Source: Selenomonas sp. AE3005
Lineage (GTDB): Bacteria > Bacillota > Negativicutes > Selenomonadales > Selenomonadaceae
Assembly: GCF_000686945.1 (NCBI RefSeq)
Contig: NZ_JMME01000005.1
Coordinates: forward strand, 124,001 to 188,000
Direction: 5' to 3'
DNA: 64,000 nucleotides
Positions 9,621 through 18,609 of the stretch are shown in pieces (the stretch's first letter is position 1; every line of letters starts with the position of its first letter). The position numbers and the translations under genes are program-made. The notes beneath the pieces are model-generated. The model worked only from the letters and a program-made list of their open reading frames with translations. It was not told the origin of the DNA and ran no database searches.

Positions 9621-10235
9621 ATGACCGATGAATTGAATCTTTCCGCCAATCAGCTTGACGCGTTGCGCGAGATTGGTAATGTTGGTGCGGGAAATTCGGC
9701 AACAGCCCTTTCCCAGGTCATCAATAGGAGAATCGATATGAACGTGCCCAAAGTGTCCATGGTGCCATTAGAGGTAGTACCAGACCTGGTGGGCGGCCCG
9801 GATGCAGTTGTGGTCGGGATATTCATGAGGGTTTATGGCAAGGCTCCCAGCAATATTCTGTTCCTGCTGCCGCAAAAATCGGCCTTTTATCTGGTTGATA
9901 CCCTGATGGGAAAACCCCGTGGACAGACAACGAGTCTGGACTTCATGGACGAGTCAGCCCTGATGGAGATTGGCAATATACTTTCGGGCGCATACTTAAA
10001 CGCCTTCTTTACCTTTACGCAGATTACCATGCTGCCCTCAATCCCGGCTTTGGCTATGGATATGGCCGGCGCACTCTTAAATGTCGTGCTGGCTCAGCTG
10101 GGACAGATGGGTGACAGAGCCCTGGTTATTGAAACGGAATTCCTGTCTGAGGATGATGGCATTAACGGCCAGTTCTTCCTTGTGCCGGATCCAGGTTCTT
10201 TGGAGACAATAATTCATGCTGTAGGAGTTGAGTAA
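9621..10235 (+). CDS. cheC: CheY-P phosphatase CheC
   Basis: CheC/FliY-family phosphatase (204 aa) that dephosphorylates CheY-P and binds CheD to adjust receptor adaptation. The two pseudo-symmetric active-site helices are both visible: LREIGNVGAGNSATALSQ (E17, N20) and ALMEIGNILSGAYLNAF, each with the ExxN pair, so both sites look intact. An ATG at 9621 is chosen because GAGGTG lies 6 bases upstream; the in-frame GTG at 9612 is part of that site. The stop lies one base before the cheD start, which suggests translational coupling. Confidence 0.94.
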   Translation: MTDELNLSANQLDALREIGNVGAGNSATALSQVINRRIDMNVPKVSMVPLEVVPDLVGGPDAVVVGIFMRVYGKAPSNILFLLPQKSAFYLVDTLMGKPRGQTTSLDFMDESALMEIGNILSGAYLNAFFTFTQITMLPSIPALAMDMAGALLNVVLAQLGQMGDRALVIETEFLSEDDGINGQFFLVPDPGSLETIIHAVGVE

Positions 10236-10236
10236 T

Positions 10237-10722
10237 ATGGCAGATCTTATCAGAGTCGGCATGGCCGATTATAAAGTTGGCTCTGCTCCATCAACAATCA
10301 TCAGCTATGGCCTTGGATCCTGCATCGGGATTTCGCTTTATGACCCCCAGGCAAAAATCGGTGGGTTATTGCACATAATGCTTCCCGATAGTACACAGGC
10401 TCGCCCGACAGAAAACCCGGCGAAGTTTGCGGATACAGGATTACCGCTGATGCTCAAGGACGTATTGGCACTGGGAGCTAACCGCACCCGTTTAGTGGCC
10501 AAAATTGCCGGTGGAGCACAGATGTTTGCTTTTCAGAATGCTACCGATATCATGCGGGTTGGTACTCGTAATGCTGAGGCAGCCAAGAAGATACTCAAGG
10601 ATTTGAATATCAAAATTATCGCCGAGGATACGGGCGGCACTTATGGGCGCACGGTATCCATCGACCTTAATGATGGCGTGTACAAGGTTAAGACCATTGA
10701 TAAAGGCGAAAAAGAGATTTAA
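10237..10722 (+). CDS. cheD: Chemoreceptor glutamine deamidase CheD
   Basis: A 161-residue CheD, which deamidates specific glutamines in chemoreceptors and is a partner of CheC. The catalytic Cys and His are visible as C29 in YGLGSCIGISLYD and H46 in GGLLHIMLPD. The GGAxMF motif (GGAQMFAF) follows. The ATG at 10237 has TAGGAG 9 bases upstream. cheC and cheD as neighbours make a CheC-CheD-CheY adaptation branch of the Bacillus type likely, although no cheY or cheR is in the window. Confidence 0.95.
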   Translation: MADLIRVGMADYKVGSAPSTIISYGLGSCIGISLYDPQAKIGGLLHIMLPDSTQARPTENPAKFADTGLPLMLKDVLALGANRTRLVAKIAGGAQMFAFQNATDIMRVGTRNAEAAKKILKDLNIKIIAEDTGGTYGRTVSIDLNDGVYKVKTIDKGEKEI

Positions 10723-10748
10723 TAATGTGATTAGTAGGTGAACAGACT

Positions 10749-11129
10749 TTGGCTAAGTTATATGCAGCTGTGGTATTCGCTTTTATCGCCGCCCTGGTTA
10801 TCATCATAACGGGGATGTCGAGTGAGGCACGAGGAATAACGGTGTTTTTTCGCAGCGTTGTGGGCTTTATCAGCTCAGGTTTATGTGTCTATATCGTGTT
10901 AAGGATTCTAGCTGCCAATGATATTGTCGATTTCGATGATTTGTTAAGAATTCCTGACGTAGCCGAAGTAGAGAATGAGGGCTTGGAGACGGAAGGCGAA
11001 GAGCCCCAGGAAACAGAAGGCAGCCCCGAACAGGATGATGGCGAAGCGGATACGGAAAGTGAAGAAACTCAGTTCGAACCGCTGACCAGTGAAAATCTGA
11101 CCAGAATGGAGTCGCCGGAACAAATGTAG
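10749..11129 (+). CDS. Small membrane protein with acidic tail in the che operon
   Basis: Not recognised as a named family. The 126-residue product starts at a TTG and has two hydrophobic segments (about residues 4-24 and 32-52) followed by a strongly acidic, probably disordered cytoplasmic tail (repeated Glu, Asp and Thr after residue 70). It lies between cheD and the flagellar sigma factor gene with short gaps, so it is probably cotranscribed and may be motility-related. The function is unknown; the position is the only evidence. Confidence 0.7.
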   Translation: MAKLYAAVVFAFIAALVIIITGMSSEARGITVFFRSVVGFISSGLCVYIVLRILAANDIVDFDDLLRIPDVAEVENEGLETEGEEPQETEGSPEQDDGEADTESEETQFEPLTSENLTRMESPEQM

Positions 11130-11177
11130 TGCAGATTTTATGTTTTTTGATGGATGTATACGGGAGGAGGGCGTTCG

Positions 11178-11945
11178 GTGGATTCATTGCTATTAGAAGA
11201 TGAAGCGCCGGCTATAGATGTCGCTTCCCTGTGGCAAAGCTATCTTGCAAATAAAACTGTAGAGGCACGCAACCAGCTGGCTGAGTATTATTTACCCCTG
11301 GTCAAGCTGGTTGCGGGGCGGCTTGCCATCAGCCTGCCGGCCCATGTAGACCGGGACGATTTATTATCCAGTGGTTTTTTCGGGTTGTTGGATGCCATTG
11401 AACGCTATGATATCGAGCGTAAGAACAAGTTTGAAACTTATGCAGGTATTCGGATTCGTGGTGCGATGCTTGATTACCTGCGGGCAAAGGATTGGCTGCC
11501 AGTGGCGATACGTCAGCGTATTCGCCGCTATGAGCAGGCCATGTTTGACCTGGAGAATAAATTGGGACGGCCAGCTACCGATGAAGAATTGGCCACAGAA
11601 CTAGAAGTTACAGTAAAAGAATTACAGGCACTGGAGAGTCAGCTTAGTGCCGCCACGGTTATACCGTTGGATGACTACTTACGGGCGGATTCACCACTGA
11701 CTGGTGAACCCGGTCCCTCTGACCGCTTGGAAAAGGCCGAGACTAAGGAATTGCTTATGACGGCTATTGAGCGGTTGCCGGAAAAAGAAAAGAAAGTAGT
11801 GGCTCTTTACTATTATGAAGAAATGACTTTGAAAGAAATCAGCTTAGTCCTTAGTCTGTCAGAAGCGCGGATATCACAGCTCCATACGAAGGCAATTTTT
11901 CGGATGCGAGGATATCTGGCCAGGATGAAGGCGAGCTTGGTATAA
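11178..11945 (+). CDS. fliA: Flagellar sigma factor (sigma-28, FliA/SigD)
   Basis: RNA polymerase sigma factor of the FliA/WhiG class (255 aa) that transcribes late flagellar and chemotaxis genes. Visible parts: region 2 with DDLLSSGFFGLLDAIERYD and KFETYAGIRIRGAMLDYLRAKDWLP (the RGAM.D.LR signature of sigma-28), region 3, and the region 4 helix-turn-helix (LKEISLVLSLSEARISQLHTKAIFRMR). The GTG at 11178 is preferred because GGGAGGAGG lies 7 bases upstream; an ATG at 11154 is in frame without a good site. The gene stands at its usual place after cheD in Firmicute fla/che operons. Confidence 0.95.
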   Translation: MDSLLLEDEAPAIDVASLWQSYLANKTVEARNQLAEYYLPLVKLVAGRLAISLPAHVDRDDLLSSGFFGLLDAIERYDIERKNKFETYAGIRIRGAMLDYLRAKDWLPVAIRQRIRRYEQAMFDLENKLGRPATDEELATELEVTVKELQALESQLSAATVIPLDDYLRADSPLTGEPGPSDRLEKAETKELLMTAIERLPEKEKKVVALYYYEEMTLKEISLVLSLSEARISQLHTKAIFRMRGYLARMKASLV

Positions 11946-11971
11946 GATATTCAGCCTAAGGGGGACACATC

Positions 11972-13648
11972 ATGGATGACCAGAGATTACGACCGGCAGT
12001 CGGCGGCAAAGAAACAGGTTATCTCATCGAATTCCTTCAGGATGGTGTTTATGTAACCATATATCCCAACAAAGGCTCAGAGGTACTTTTTGAACTATCT
12101 GATGTCCGTCAGACCTTGCATGATAATAACGTCAATAATTATGATGTCATAGAACTTTCGAAGATAATTCGAGAGGCTGCAGGTCAGCCACGCAGGATTG
12201 CAGATGGTATTGATGAAGTGCCGGAAGAAGTGGAACGGGAAGGTACTGCTGAAGTGACGGCGGAAACGGACGTTGAGGAGCCTGTAGAGGAAACAGTTGC
12301 CGGCATTATTCTGGATATAAGCCGTGACCAAATGGTGGTTACGGTTCGTTACGACACGACACAGGGAACGAAACTGCCGACGGCAGAGGATATCAAGGCG
12401 GCGCTGGAAGAGAAGGGCGTTGTTTATGGTATAAATGAAGAGGCTATAAATGAGGGAGTAAAGAGTCTTACGCCCTTTGTGGCAGCCGAAGGGCTGCAGG
12501 TTAAGCACGGGGAAAATGCCAGGATTGAACGCAAGTTTGACTTGTCAGGCAAGGGGCGTCCCAAGATTGATGAGTTTGACCGTGCTGACTACAAGGATAT
12601 GAACCTGTTTGTTCTGGTCAAGAAGGGCGATTTGCTGGCGGTGCGTATTCCGCAGACAGAGGGCGTTCCGGGCAAGAATATCTATGGCATGGATGTTCCG
12701 GCGCGTAACGGCAGGCCTATACCTGTACCGCAGGGCAAAAATACAGAAATCCGCAATGATAATGAGCTTTATGCAACCATTGACGGCCAGATAGTGGATT
12801 CCACCCGTAAAATTGACATTGACCCGCATTTGTCCATTAACAGCAGTGTCGGGCCGGCTACAGGCAATATTGACTTTACCGGCGGCGTCACGATTAAGGG
12901 CAATGTCGAAGCCGGGTTTATGGTCAAGGCTACCGGTGATGTAGAAATTGGCGGCATGGTCAATGGTGCGCAGATAGAGGCTCGTAATGTCCTGATTAAG
13001 GGCGGCATCAACGGTCAGAACAGAGGTTATATTAAGGCTGTTGAGGACGTACAGGCTATGTTTGCAGAAAATGCCAGCATCGAGGCTGGCCGTGATGTCA
13101 GCGTAATGGATGCTATTCTGCATTCGCAGGTGCGGGCCGGAAACCGTGTCTATGCGGAAGAAAAACGCGGTACTATCACGGGCGGCAGTATCGCTGCCGG
13201 TGAGGAAATCCGCTGCAAGATTGTAGGCAGTTCTGCTGCCGTGGCGACAAAACTGTCGGTGGGTGTTGACCCGGCTTTGTATAAACAGTACACGGAACTG
13301 TGTCGTGAATGCAAGGAGGATAAAGCACGGCTGAAACAGATTACTCAGATGCTGAACACCCTGGGCAAGATTGATGTCAGCCGCCTGCCGCAGCAGCGTA
13401 TCGACCAAATCAATGCCCTGACCAGGTCGCAGTTCCCCCTGGCCGGGAAAATAAAACGGGCCGAGAAGGAAATTATGGAGTTGGAAGAGGCTATGAACCG
13501 CATGAATGACGGCAAAATTCGTGTGGCGGATACGATTTATCCCGGTACCAGAATTTCCATCAATTCTATCATCATGAATGTGCAATCCAGTATCCGGCGC
13601 TGTTTGTTGACGGTAAAGGATGAGCGTATTAACATAGGCACGTATTAA
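11972..13648 (+). CDS. FapA (DUF342) family protein
   Basis: A 558-residue FapA-like protein. The central part (about residues 170-430) contains the polymer-forming repeats of the family (VTIKGNVEAGFMVKATGDVEIGGMVNGAQIEARNVLIKGGING), predicted to make a right-handed beta-solenoid. An acidic N-terminal segment precedes it and a coiled coil follows (about 430-520: Lys/Glu-rich with KRAEKEIMELEEAM). The family often lies beside flagellar sigma factor genes in Firmicutes, as here, with 26 bp spacing; the biochemical role is poorly known. A GGGGGA ribosome site precedes the ATG. Confidence 0.85.
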   Translation: MDDQRLRPAVGGKETGYLIEFLQDGVYVTIYPNKGSEVLFELSDVRQTLHDNNVNNYDVIELSKIIREAAGQPRRIADGIDEVPEEVEREGTAEVTAETDVEEPVEETVAGIILDISRDQMVVTVRYDTTQGTKLPTAEDIKAALEEKGVVYGINEEAINEGVKSLTPFVAAEGLQVKHGENARIERKFDLSGKGRPKIDEFDRADYKDMNLFVLVKKGDLLAVRIPQTEGVPGKNIYGMDVPARNGRPIPVPQGKNTEIRNDNELYATIDGQIVDSTRKIDIDPHLSINSSVGPATGNIDFTGGVTIKGNVEAGFMVKATGDVEIGGMVNGAQIEARNVLIKGGINGQNRGYIKAVEDVQAMFAENASIEAGRDVSVMDAILHSQVRAGNRVYAEEKRGTITGGSIAAGEEIRCKIVGSSAAVATKLSVGVDPALYKQYTELCRECKEDKARLKQITQMLNTLGKIDVSRLPQQRIDQINALTRSQFPLAGKIKRAEKEIMELEEAMNRMNDGKIRVADTIYPGTRISINSIIMNVQSSIRRCLLTVKDERINIGTY

Positions 13649-13651
13649 GCA

Positions 13652-13675
13652 TGAGGGCATCGTCGGATGCCCTCA
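13652..13675 (+). terminator. Stem-loop between the FapA-like gene and next ORF
   Basis: A perfect 10-bp stem (TGAGGGCATC / GATGCCCTCA) with a GTCG loop directly after the FapA-like stop codon. It is not followed by a T-run, so it may protect or shorten the mRNA 3' end rather than act as a strong intrinsic terminator. Confidence 0.5.
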
Positions 13676-13708
13676 CTTGTGTATGAACAGCGGAAAGAAG
13701 GAAATAAT

Positions 13709-14044
13709 ATGGATGTCAGCCCGATGAGTATGCAGATGATAGTGCCGCGTTCCACGGATGCCGGACAGGTACAGCATAATCTGAATCAGGCCAGTGCCCT
13801 GCAGTCTGACTATCAGGCGCTGGAGCAGAAAAACGACGACAAGCTGAAACAAAAGCAGGTACGCGGCAAGGAAAATCCGGAGGACGGCCGCATAAAGGAT
13901 GACCCGGAACGGCAGCGCAACCGCGGCGGCAGTGAGGGCGGCGCTCGCCGGGGCGGGGAGGTTATAGAGGAACAGGCCGAAGAACCTGTAGTAAAAATGG
14001 CTCAGGACCCTTCGCGTGGGCGATTGTTGGACATCAGCCTTTAA
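13709..14044 (+). CDS. Small charged hypothetical protein
   Basis: Not recognised. The 111-residue product starts with MDVSPMSMQMIVPRSTDAGQVQHNLNQASALQSDYQAL, then becomes Lys/Arg/Glu/Gly-rich and probably disordered, ending in GRLLDISL. The ATG at 13709 has AGAAGGAA just upstream; an earlier in-frame ATG at 13667 lies in the hairpin region and is not favoured. Small proteins with an N-terminal MqMiVPRt-like stretch occur at this place in Negativicutes motility operons; that is recollection, not a verified match. It is the last gene before a small palindromic repeat. Confidence 0.6.
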   Translation: MDVSPMSMQMIVPRSTDAGQVQHNLNQASALQSDYQALEQKNDDKLKQKQVRGKENPEDGRIKDDPERQRNRGGSEGGARRGGEVIEEQAEEPVVKMAQDPSRGRLLDISL

Positions 14045-14052
14045 ACAGTGTA

Positions 14053-14142
14053 TTATAATAACGAGGCAAAAAATGTCCCCACTTCGTTGAAACGCTAAGA
14101 GAACGTTTTCCTATGGCAAAACTGAAATAACAGCGTTATAAG
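14053..14142. repeat. Small palindromic intergenic repeat, short copy
   Basis: About 90 bp beginning TTATAATAACGAGGCA and ending ACAGCGTTATAA. It is a shorter version of the element at 14949-15090: both share the left end, the segment CGTTGAAACGC, a CCTATGGCAAAACTG core and the right end, but this copy lacks about 50 bp in the middle. The ends are short inverted repeats (TTATAA-CG / CG-TTATAA). It lies between two + strand genes and encodes no protein. Confidence 0.75.
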
Positions 14143-14181
14143 CAAAGATTGTACTAGCAGGGAGGGTTTTAGTTTTACACT

Positions 14182-14955
14182 ATGATTCCAGAAGTTTTAG
14201 GTTTATTGATTATTGTAGGGGCACTTTTAGTGCTGGTCGTCAAGTTTATATCCCAGCGGCATAAAGGTGTGGATACGGAAGAGCTGCGGATATCCACCGA
14301 ACAGTTAAAGGCTGAGCTGGCCCATTCCGCTGATGCGGTCATTGCCCGTATGGGCGGCCATATAAAGCATTTGGAAGATTTGCTGCACAAGGCTGACGAA
14401 CGCAATGTCCGCCTGGAGGCCGGCCTGGAGGAATACCGCCGCTTAGCTGGCGAGCTCGAACAGCGCGCCGCCGAACTAAATCGCGATTTAAGTGAGGCTC
14501 GCAAGACGATAGCTGAGTTGTCGGCTTATCAGGCAAGAGCGATGGTGCCGCCGGCTATGCCAGTTATGACTCCCCAGATGGCACCAGCCATGCAGCAGCC
14601 GGCAGCTCCGGCCATGGAACGGGTAGACGCTCAGGATTTTGCCAGCGTGCTGCAAAACTCCCTGGAGAGAGAGACGGCAGCAGAGGCCGCCGGGACAGAA
14701 ATGGCGAGTGCCCAGCAGGCTGCCGGACTGGCTGAGGCGATGAACCGCAGTGAGGTAGTGGAAGAAACTCCCGAAATGCCTGAGCCGGAGCCGAAAGAAG
14801 AATCACAGCCGGCCGGGCCTATGCATTCACCCAATGCAGCCAAGGCCAAAGCGTTGCTGCGCAGCGGCTATACTGTGGAACAGACGGCCAGGGAAACGGG
14901 GCTGGGCCGTGGGGCTATCGAACTGCTAAAAGAAATGAACAAACGTGATTTATAA
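14182..14955 (+). CDS. Membrane-anchored coiled-coil protein with C-terminal HTH-like motif
   Basis: A 257-residue protein with an N-terminal membrane segment (about 3-23: IPEVLGLLIIVGALLVLVVKF), a long coiled coil (about 40-115, many Leu, Glu and Ala heptads), a Met/Pro/Ala and Glu/Pro-rich linker, and a C-terminal helix-turn-helix-like block (AKALLRSGYTVEQTARETGLGRGAIELLKEMNK). This layout resembles the DUF6115-type proteins of Firmicutes, which often follow motility operons; the assignment is from memory. The stop codon overlaps the left end of the repeat at 14949. Confidence 0.65.
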   Translation: MIPEVLGLLIIVGALLVLVVKFISQRHKGVDTEELRISTEQLKAELAHSADAVIARMGGHIKHLEDLLHKADERNVRLEAGLEEYRRLAGELEQRAAELNRDLSEARKTIAELSAYQARAMVPPAMPVMTPQMAPAMQQPAAPAMERVDAQDFASVLQNSLERETAAEAAGTEMASAQQAAGLAEAMNRSEVVEETPEMPEPEPKEESQPAGPMHSPNAAKAKALLRSGYTVEQTARETGLGRGAIELLKEMNKRDL

Positions 14956-15090
14956 CGAGGCAAGAAAATGTCCCCCACCTCAGCAGGTGGGGGCACGAAT
15001 ACCAAAACAGGCGGCGAGCATATCTCCCGCCTCGTTGAAACGCCAAGAGGAAGTTTTGCCTATGGCAAAACTGGAACAACGGCGTTATAA
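14949..15090. repeat. Small palindromic intergenic repeat, long copy
   Basis: About 140 bp, ends TTTATAACGAGG and GGCGTTATAA. It contains an 8-9 bp hairpin (CCCCCACCT / AGGTGGGGG) and a second inner inverted pair (GGCGGCGAG...CCCGCCTCG). It shares ends and core with 14053-14142. Its left end supplies the TAA stop of the preceding gene, so insertion at, or selection for, a stop codon is likely. No coding capacity. Confidence 0.8.
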
Positions 15091-15107
15091 AAACAAATTA
15101 TGGCAAC

Positions 15108-15140
15108 AAAAAAGCCTGCTCTTACGAGCAGGCTTTTTTC
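15108..15140. terminator. Bidirectional terminator between the coiled-coil gene and rpsT
   Basis: A 10-bp stem (AAGCCTGCTC / GAGCAGGCTT) with a 4-base loop, preceded by a run of A and followed by a run of T, so it can terminate the + strand gene and the minus-strand rpsT that converge here. Confidence 0.85.
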
Positions 15141-15158
15141 TATCTCATCTGAGAACTT

Positions 15159-15425
15159 TTACTTAGCGAGTGCGTTCACTTTGCGAGCCAGACGAGACTT
15201 CTTACGAGCAGCGCAGTTCTTGTGGAACACGTTGTTCGCAGCAGCCATATCGATAGTCTTGCAAGCAGCCGTGAGGAGGGTTTTAGCCTCTTCGGCGTTT
15301 CCAGCCTCAACAGCGTCGAGAACACGACGGGAAGCAGTGCGTACACGGGACTTCTCAGCAGCGTTCTTCGCACGGCGCTTAGCGTCAGATTTTACACTAA
15401 GAATAGATGCTTTAATATTCGGCAA
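15159..15425 (-). CDS. rpsT: 30S ribosomal protein S20
   Basis: S20 binds 16S rRNA in the body of the 30S subunit. The 88-residue product (start LPNIKASILSVKSDAKRRAKN, end SRLARKVNALAK) has the normal length and Lys/Arg/Ala-rich helical composition of S20. I place the start at a TTG (complement of 15423-15425) that has GAGGGGGG about 7 bases upstream; longer versions with extra MRGVNY residues lack a site. A UUG start is common for rpsT and is linked to its autoregulation in E. coli. It is transcribed divergently from lepA from the promoter at 15462-15490. Confidence 0.96.
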   Translation of the reverse strand: MPNIKASILSVKSDAKRRAKNAAEKSRVRTASRRVLDAVEAGNAEEAKTLLTAACKTIDMAAANNVFHKNCAARKKSRLARKVNALAK

Positions 15426-15461
15426 GTAGTTCACCCCCCTCAATTGATTCGTTACCTTGCT

Positions 15462-15490
15462 ATTTTAGCACGCCCATTTCTAAAAAGCAA
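15462..15490 (-). promoter_or_regulatory. rpsT promoter
   Basis: On the minus strand: TTGCTT, 17 bases, TAAAAT. The spacing is ideal and it points into rpsT. Confidence 0.7.
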
Positions 15491-15519
15491 TACTTTTATT
15501 TTGCCAAGGGCTATATTTC

Positions 15520-15549
15520 TTGCAGGTAAGGGGGCAAATAGGGTATAAT
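15520..15549 (+). promoter_or_regulatory. lepA promoter
   Basis: TTGCAG, 18 bases, TATAAT, ending 36 bases before the chosen lepA start. It is back-to-back with the rpsT promoter. Confidence 0.75.
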
Positions 15550-15585
15550 ATCATTTATTGAAAGACGTTGGAAAGGAAAATGAAA

Positions 15586-17382
15586 ATGCAGAACAAGAAT
15601 ATCCGCAATTTCTCGATTATCGCCCATATCGACCATGGCAAATCCACGATTGCGGACCGCTTGATTGAATATACGGGCACGTTGTCCCAGCGCGAAATGG
15701 AAGCGCAGGTGCTCGACAGCATGGACCTTGAACGGGAGCGCGGCATCACCATCAAGGCCCAGACAGTGCGCCTTGATTACAAGGGCAAAGACGGACAGCT
15801 GTACCAGCTGAACCTCATCGATACCCCGGGCCATGTGGACTTTACATACGAGGTATCACGCAGTCTGGCCGCCTGCGAAGGCGCTCTGCTCGTAGTAGAT
15901 GCGGCACAGGGCGTAGAGGCGCAGACGCTGGCCAATGTTTACATGGCACTGGAAAATGATTTGGAAATCGTGCCGGTTATCAATAAAATTGACCTGCCGA
16001 GTGCTGACCCCGAACGGGTAAAAGAAGAAATCGAAAACACCATCGGCCTCGACGCCAGCGAGGCTGTACTGGCGTCAGCCAAAACCGGGCTGGGCATTGA
16101 GGAAATTCTGGACGCCATCGTGGAAAAGATTCCTGCCCCCGAGGGCGATGAGAATGCCCCCTTGCAGGCGCTGATTTTCGATTCCTTCTTTGATTCGTAT
16201 AAAGGTGTTATTGCCCATGTACGCGTAAAGCAGGGCAAAATCAAAAAAGGTATGCGCCTGAAGATGATGGCCACCGGCAAGACTTTTGAAGTTACGGACG
16301 TGGGCTGTTTTAAGCCCCAGCCTGTGGACGTGGGTGAGCTCAACATGGGCGAGGTTGGCTTTGTGGCCGGCTCGCTGAAGGACGTGCGCGATGTGCAGGT
16401 GGGCGATACCATCACCTTTGCGGACAGACCGGCGGACAAACCATTGCCCGGCTACCGCGGAGTTACGCCGATGGTGTACTGCGGCCTCTATCCGGTAGAA
16501 AGCTCTGATTATGATAACCTCAAGGACGCTCTGGAAAAAATGCAGATTAACGATGCGGCGCTGGTGTTTGAACCGGAAACGTCGGTAGCGCTCGGCTTTG
16601 GTTTCCGCTGCGGATTCCTGGGCCTGCTGCACATGGACGTCATTCAGGAGCGTCTGGAGCGCGAATACAACTTAAAGCTCATCACAACGGCGCCGTCAGT
16701 AATCTATCATGTGTATAAGACGGACGGCAGCATGCTCAACGTCAGCAATCCGGCTGACCTGCCGCCACAGACGGAAATAGAACATATCGAAGAACCTTTT
16801 GTAAAGGCGACGGTGATTGTGCCGAATGATTTCGTCGGCGCGGTGATGGAGATTTCGCAGGAAAAACGCGGCGTATTTAAGAACATGGATTATCTGGACA
16901 CCAACCGTGTTATGATTACCTATCATATTCCGCTGAATGAGATTATCTATGATTACTTTGACAGACTGAAGTCAGCTACGCGCGGTTATGCCTCGCTGGA
17001 CTATGAACTGGCTGATTATCAGGAATCCAAGCTCGTGAAGGTGGATATCCTCCTTAATGGTGACCCGGTGGACGCACTGTCTACCATCGTCCACAAGGAC
17101 AAGGCTCCGAGCCGTGGGCGGCAGCTGGCCTCCAAGCTCAAGGAAATCATTCCGCAGCAGATGTTTGAAATTCCCATTCAGGCGGCTATTGGGTCCAAGG
17201 TTATCGCCCGCGAAAACGTCCGCGCCCGGCGCAAAGACGTGCTGGCCAAGTGCTACGGCGGCGATATCTCCCGTAAGCGTAAATTGCTGGAAAAGCAGAA
17301 GGAAGGCAAAAAGCGCATGAAGGCCGTGGGCAGTGTGGAAGTGCCGCAGGAAGCCTTTATGGCCATTCTGAAAATCGATTAA
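15586..17382 (+). CDS. lepA: Elongation factor 4 (LepA)
   Basis: Translational GTPase that can back-translocate stalled ribosomes and helps 30S biogenesis. The 598-residue protein has G1 AHIDHGKST, the switch I RGITIKA and G3 DTPGHVDF, G4 NKIDLP, and the LepA-specific C-terminal domain ([44 protein letters not shown]). The ATG at 15586 has AGGA at the right distance; ATG 15580 and TTG 15568 are in-frame alternatives. hemW follows 18 bp downstream, an order common in Firmicutes. Confidence 0.97.
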   Translation: MQNKNIRNFSIIAHIDHGKSTIADRLIEYTGTLSQREMEAQVLDSMDLERERGITIKAQTVRLDYKGKDGQLYQLNLIDTPGHVDFTYEVSRSLAACEGALLVVDAAQGVEAQTLANVYMALENDLEIVPVINKIDLPSADPERVKEEIENTIGLDASEAVLASAKTGLGIEEILDAIVEKIPAPEGDENAPLQALIFDSFFDSYKGVIAHVRVKQGKIKKGMRLKMMATGKTFEVTDVGCFKPQPVDVGELNMGEVGFVAGSLKDVRDVQVGDTITFADRPADKPLPGYRGVTPMVYCGLYPVESSDYDNLKDALEKMQINDAALVFEPETSVALGFGFRCGFLGLLHMDVIQERLEREYNLKLITTAPSVIYHVYKTDGSMLNVSNPADLPPQTEIEHIEEPFVKATVIVPNDFVGAVMEISQEKRGVFKNMDYLDTNRVMITYHIPLNEIIYDYFDRLKSATRGYASLDYELADYQESKLVKVDILLNGDPVDALSTIVHKDKAPSRGRQLASKLKEIIPQQMFEIPIQAAIGSKVIARENVRARRKDVLAKCYGGDISRKRKLLEKQKEGKKRMKAVGSVEVPQEAFMAILKID

Positions 17383-17400
17383 ATATAAAGGAAGATAATT

Positions 17401-18537
17401 ATGCAATGGGGTGTCTACATACACATACCCTTTTGCCGGCAGAAGTGTTTTTACTGTGATTTTCCCTCCTATGCCGGACGGGAACAGCAGATGAAAGCCT
17501 ATACTGAGGCCCTGTGTCAGGAGATAGCGATACAGGGCCTTTCCTATCGGCAAAAATGGGGAAGGCCGGCCACGGTTTATATCGGCGGCGGCACGCCTAC
17601 GGCTTTGCCGGCGGCATACATGACCGAAATTTTGACAGCGATAGCCGCGCACTTAGGGACTGATGTGCCGGAATTTACCGTGGAATGTAATCCTGGTACG
17701 GTGGATAGGGATTATTTTAAAGTTTTACAGGCCGGCGGTGTCAACAGACTGAGTTTTGGCGTGCAAAGTTTTAACGATAAACTGCTTAAACGCATTGGCA
17801 GGATTCATAGCGTGGAAGAGGCTGTGGCAGCCGTTCGGGCAGCGCAGCAGGCAGGTTTTACCAATCTCAGCGTTGACCTGATGTATGGCCTGCCGGGGCA
17901 GACGCTGCAGGATGTGGCCGATAGCATTGCGCAGGCGCAGACGCTGGCGGTGCAGCATATTTCCATTTATGGGCTGCAGCTTGAGGAGGGGACGGTGTTT
18001 GCCCGGCAGGAGAGTCAGGGCAGACTGGTATTGCCGGCAGATGATGAAACCGAGGCCATGTATGATTACATAAATGAAAAGCTGCCACAGCTGGGGTTTG
18101 CGCGGTATGAGGTGTCAAATTTTGCCCGGCCGGGGAAGGAGAGCCGACATAATTTAGGCTACTGGCAGGACGTACCTTATCTAGGACTGGGCGCGGCGGC
18201 TCATTCCTATCTGGAGGGACGCCGGTATGAAAATACGGCTGATATCGCGGCTTATATAAACAGGATAAATACCGGTGCCAGTGCAGGGCAGCTGGAAGAA
18301 GAACCTACTCCCCAGCATATTATGGAAGAATTTGCCTTTCTGGCTTTGCGTACGGCAGAGGGGCTGTCCCGGGAAAAATTTGCCGCTAAATTTAACAGGG
18401 AGCTCAGTGAGGTTTATGGCAGGACGATGAGCGATTTGGAAAAGAAGGGCCTGCTTACTGTGGATGAAAAGGGCTGCCGCCTGACAGCAAAGGGATTCAA
18501 GTATGGCAACTGGGTGTTTGCAGAATTTTTACTGTAA
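17401..18537 (+). CDS. hemW: Radical SAM haem chaperone HemW
   Basis: HemW-type radical SAM protein (378 aa), formerly annotated as oxygen-independent coproporphyrinogen III oxidase. The [4Fe-4S] motif is C12, C16, C19 (CRQKCFYC), followed by YIGGGTPTALP and VECNPGT for SAM binding, and the C-terminal HemN-type domain (EFAFLALRTAEGLS). The cysteine that follows the CX3CX2C in HemN (CX3CX2CXC) is replaced by Phe (YCDF), which supports HemW rather than HemN. Members bind haem and may insert it into proteins. Confidence 0.93.
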   Translation: MQWGVYIHIPFCRQKCFYCDFPSYAGREQQMKAYTEALCQEIAIQGLSYRQKWGRPATVYIGGGTPTALPAAYMTEILTAIAAHLGTDVPEFTVECNPGTVDRDYFKVLQAGGVNRLSFGVQSFNDKLLKRIGRIHSVEEAVAAVRAAQQAGFTNLSVDLMYGLPGQTLQDVADSIAQAQTLAVQHISIYGLQLEEGTVFARQESQGRLVLPADDETEAMYDYINEKLPQLGFARYEVSNFARPGKESRHNLGYWQDVPYLGLGAAAHSYLEGRRYENTADIAAYINRINTGASAGQLEEEPTPQHIMEEFAFLALRTAEGLSREKFAAKFNRELSEVYGRTMSDLEKKGLLTVDEKGCRLTAKGFKYGNWVFAEFLL

Positions 18538-18551
18538 GTTAATAATTATGC

Positions 18552-18557
18552 TATAAT
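18552..18557 (+). promoter_or_regulatory. -10 element before the polysaccharide deacetylase gene
   Basis: A perfect TATAAT 52 bases upstream of the chosen start; the -35 (TTACTG at 18529) is weak, so the promoter is only tentative. Confidence 0.45.
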
Positions 18558-18609
18558 ACAATACAGGAAATACAGGAAATTCCCAAAGATTCTCATTGGA
18601 GGCGTATTG

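Noticed and set aside
12545-13660. Antisense open frame of 371 codons over the FapA-like gene
   Set aside because: Shadow of the sense gene, with composition typical of antisense translation (His, Gln, Arg rich) and no start signals.
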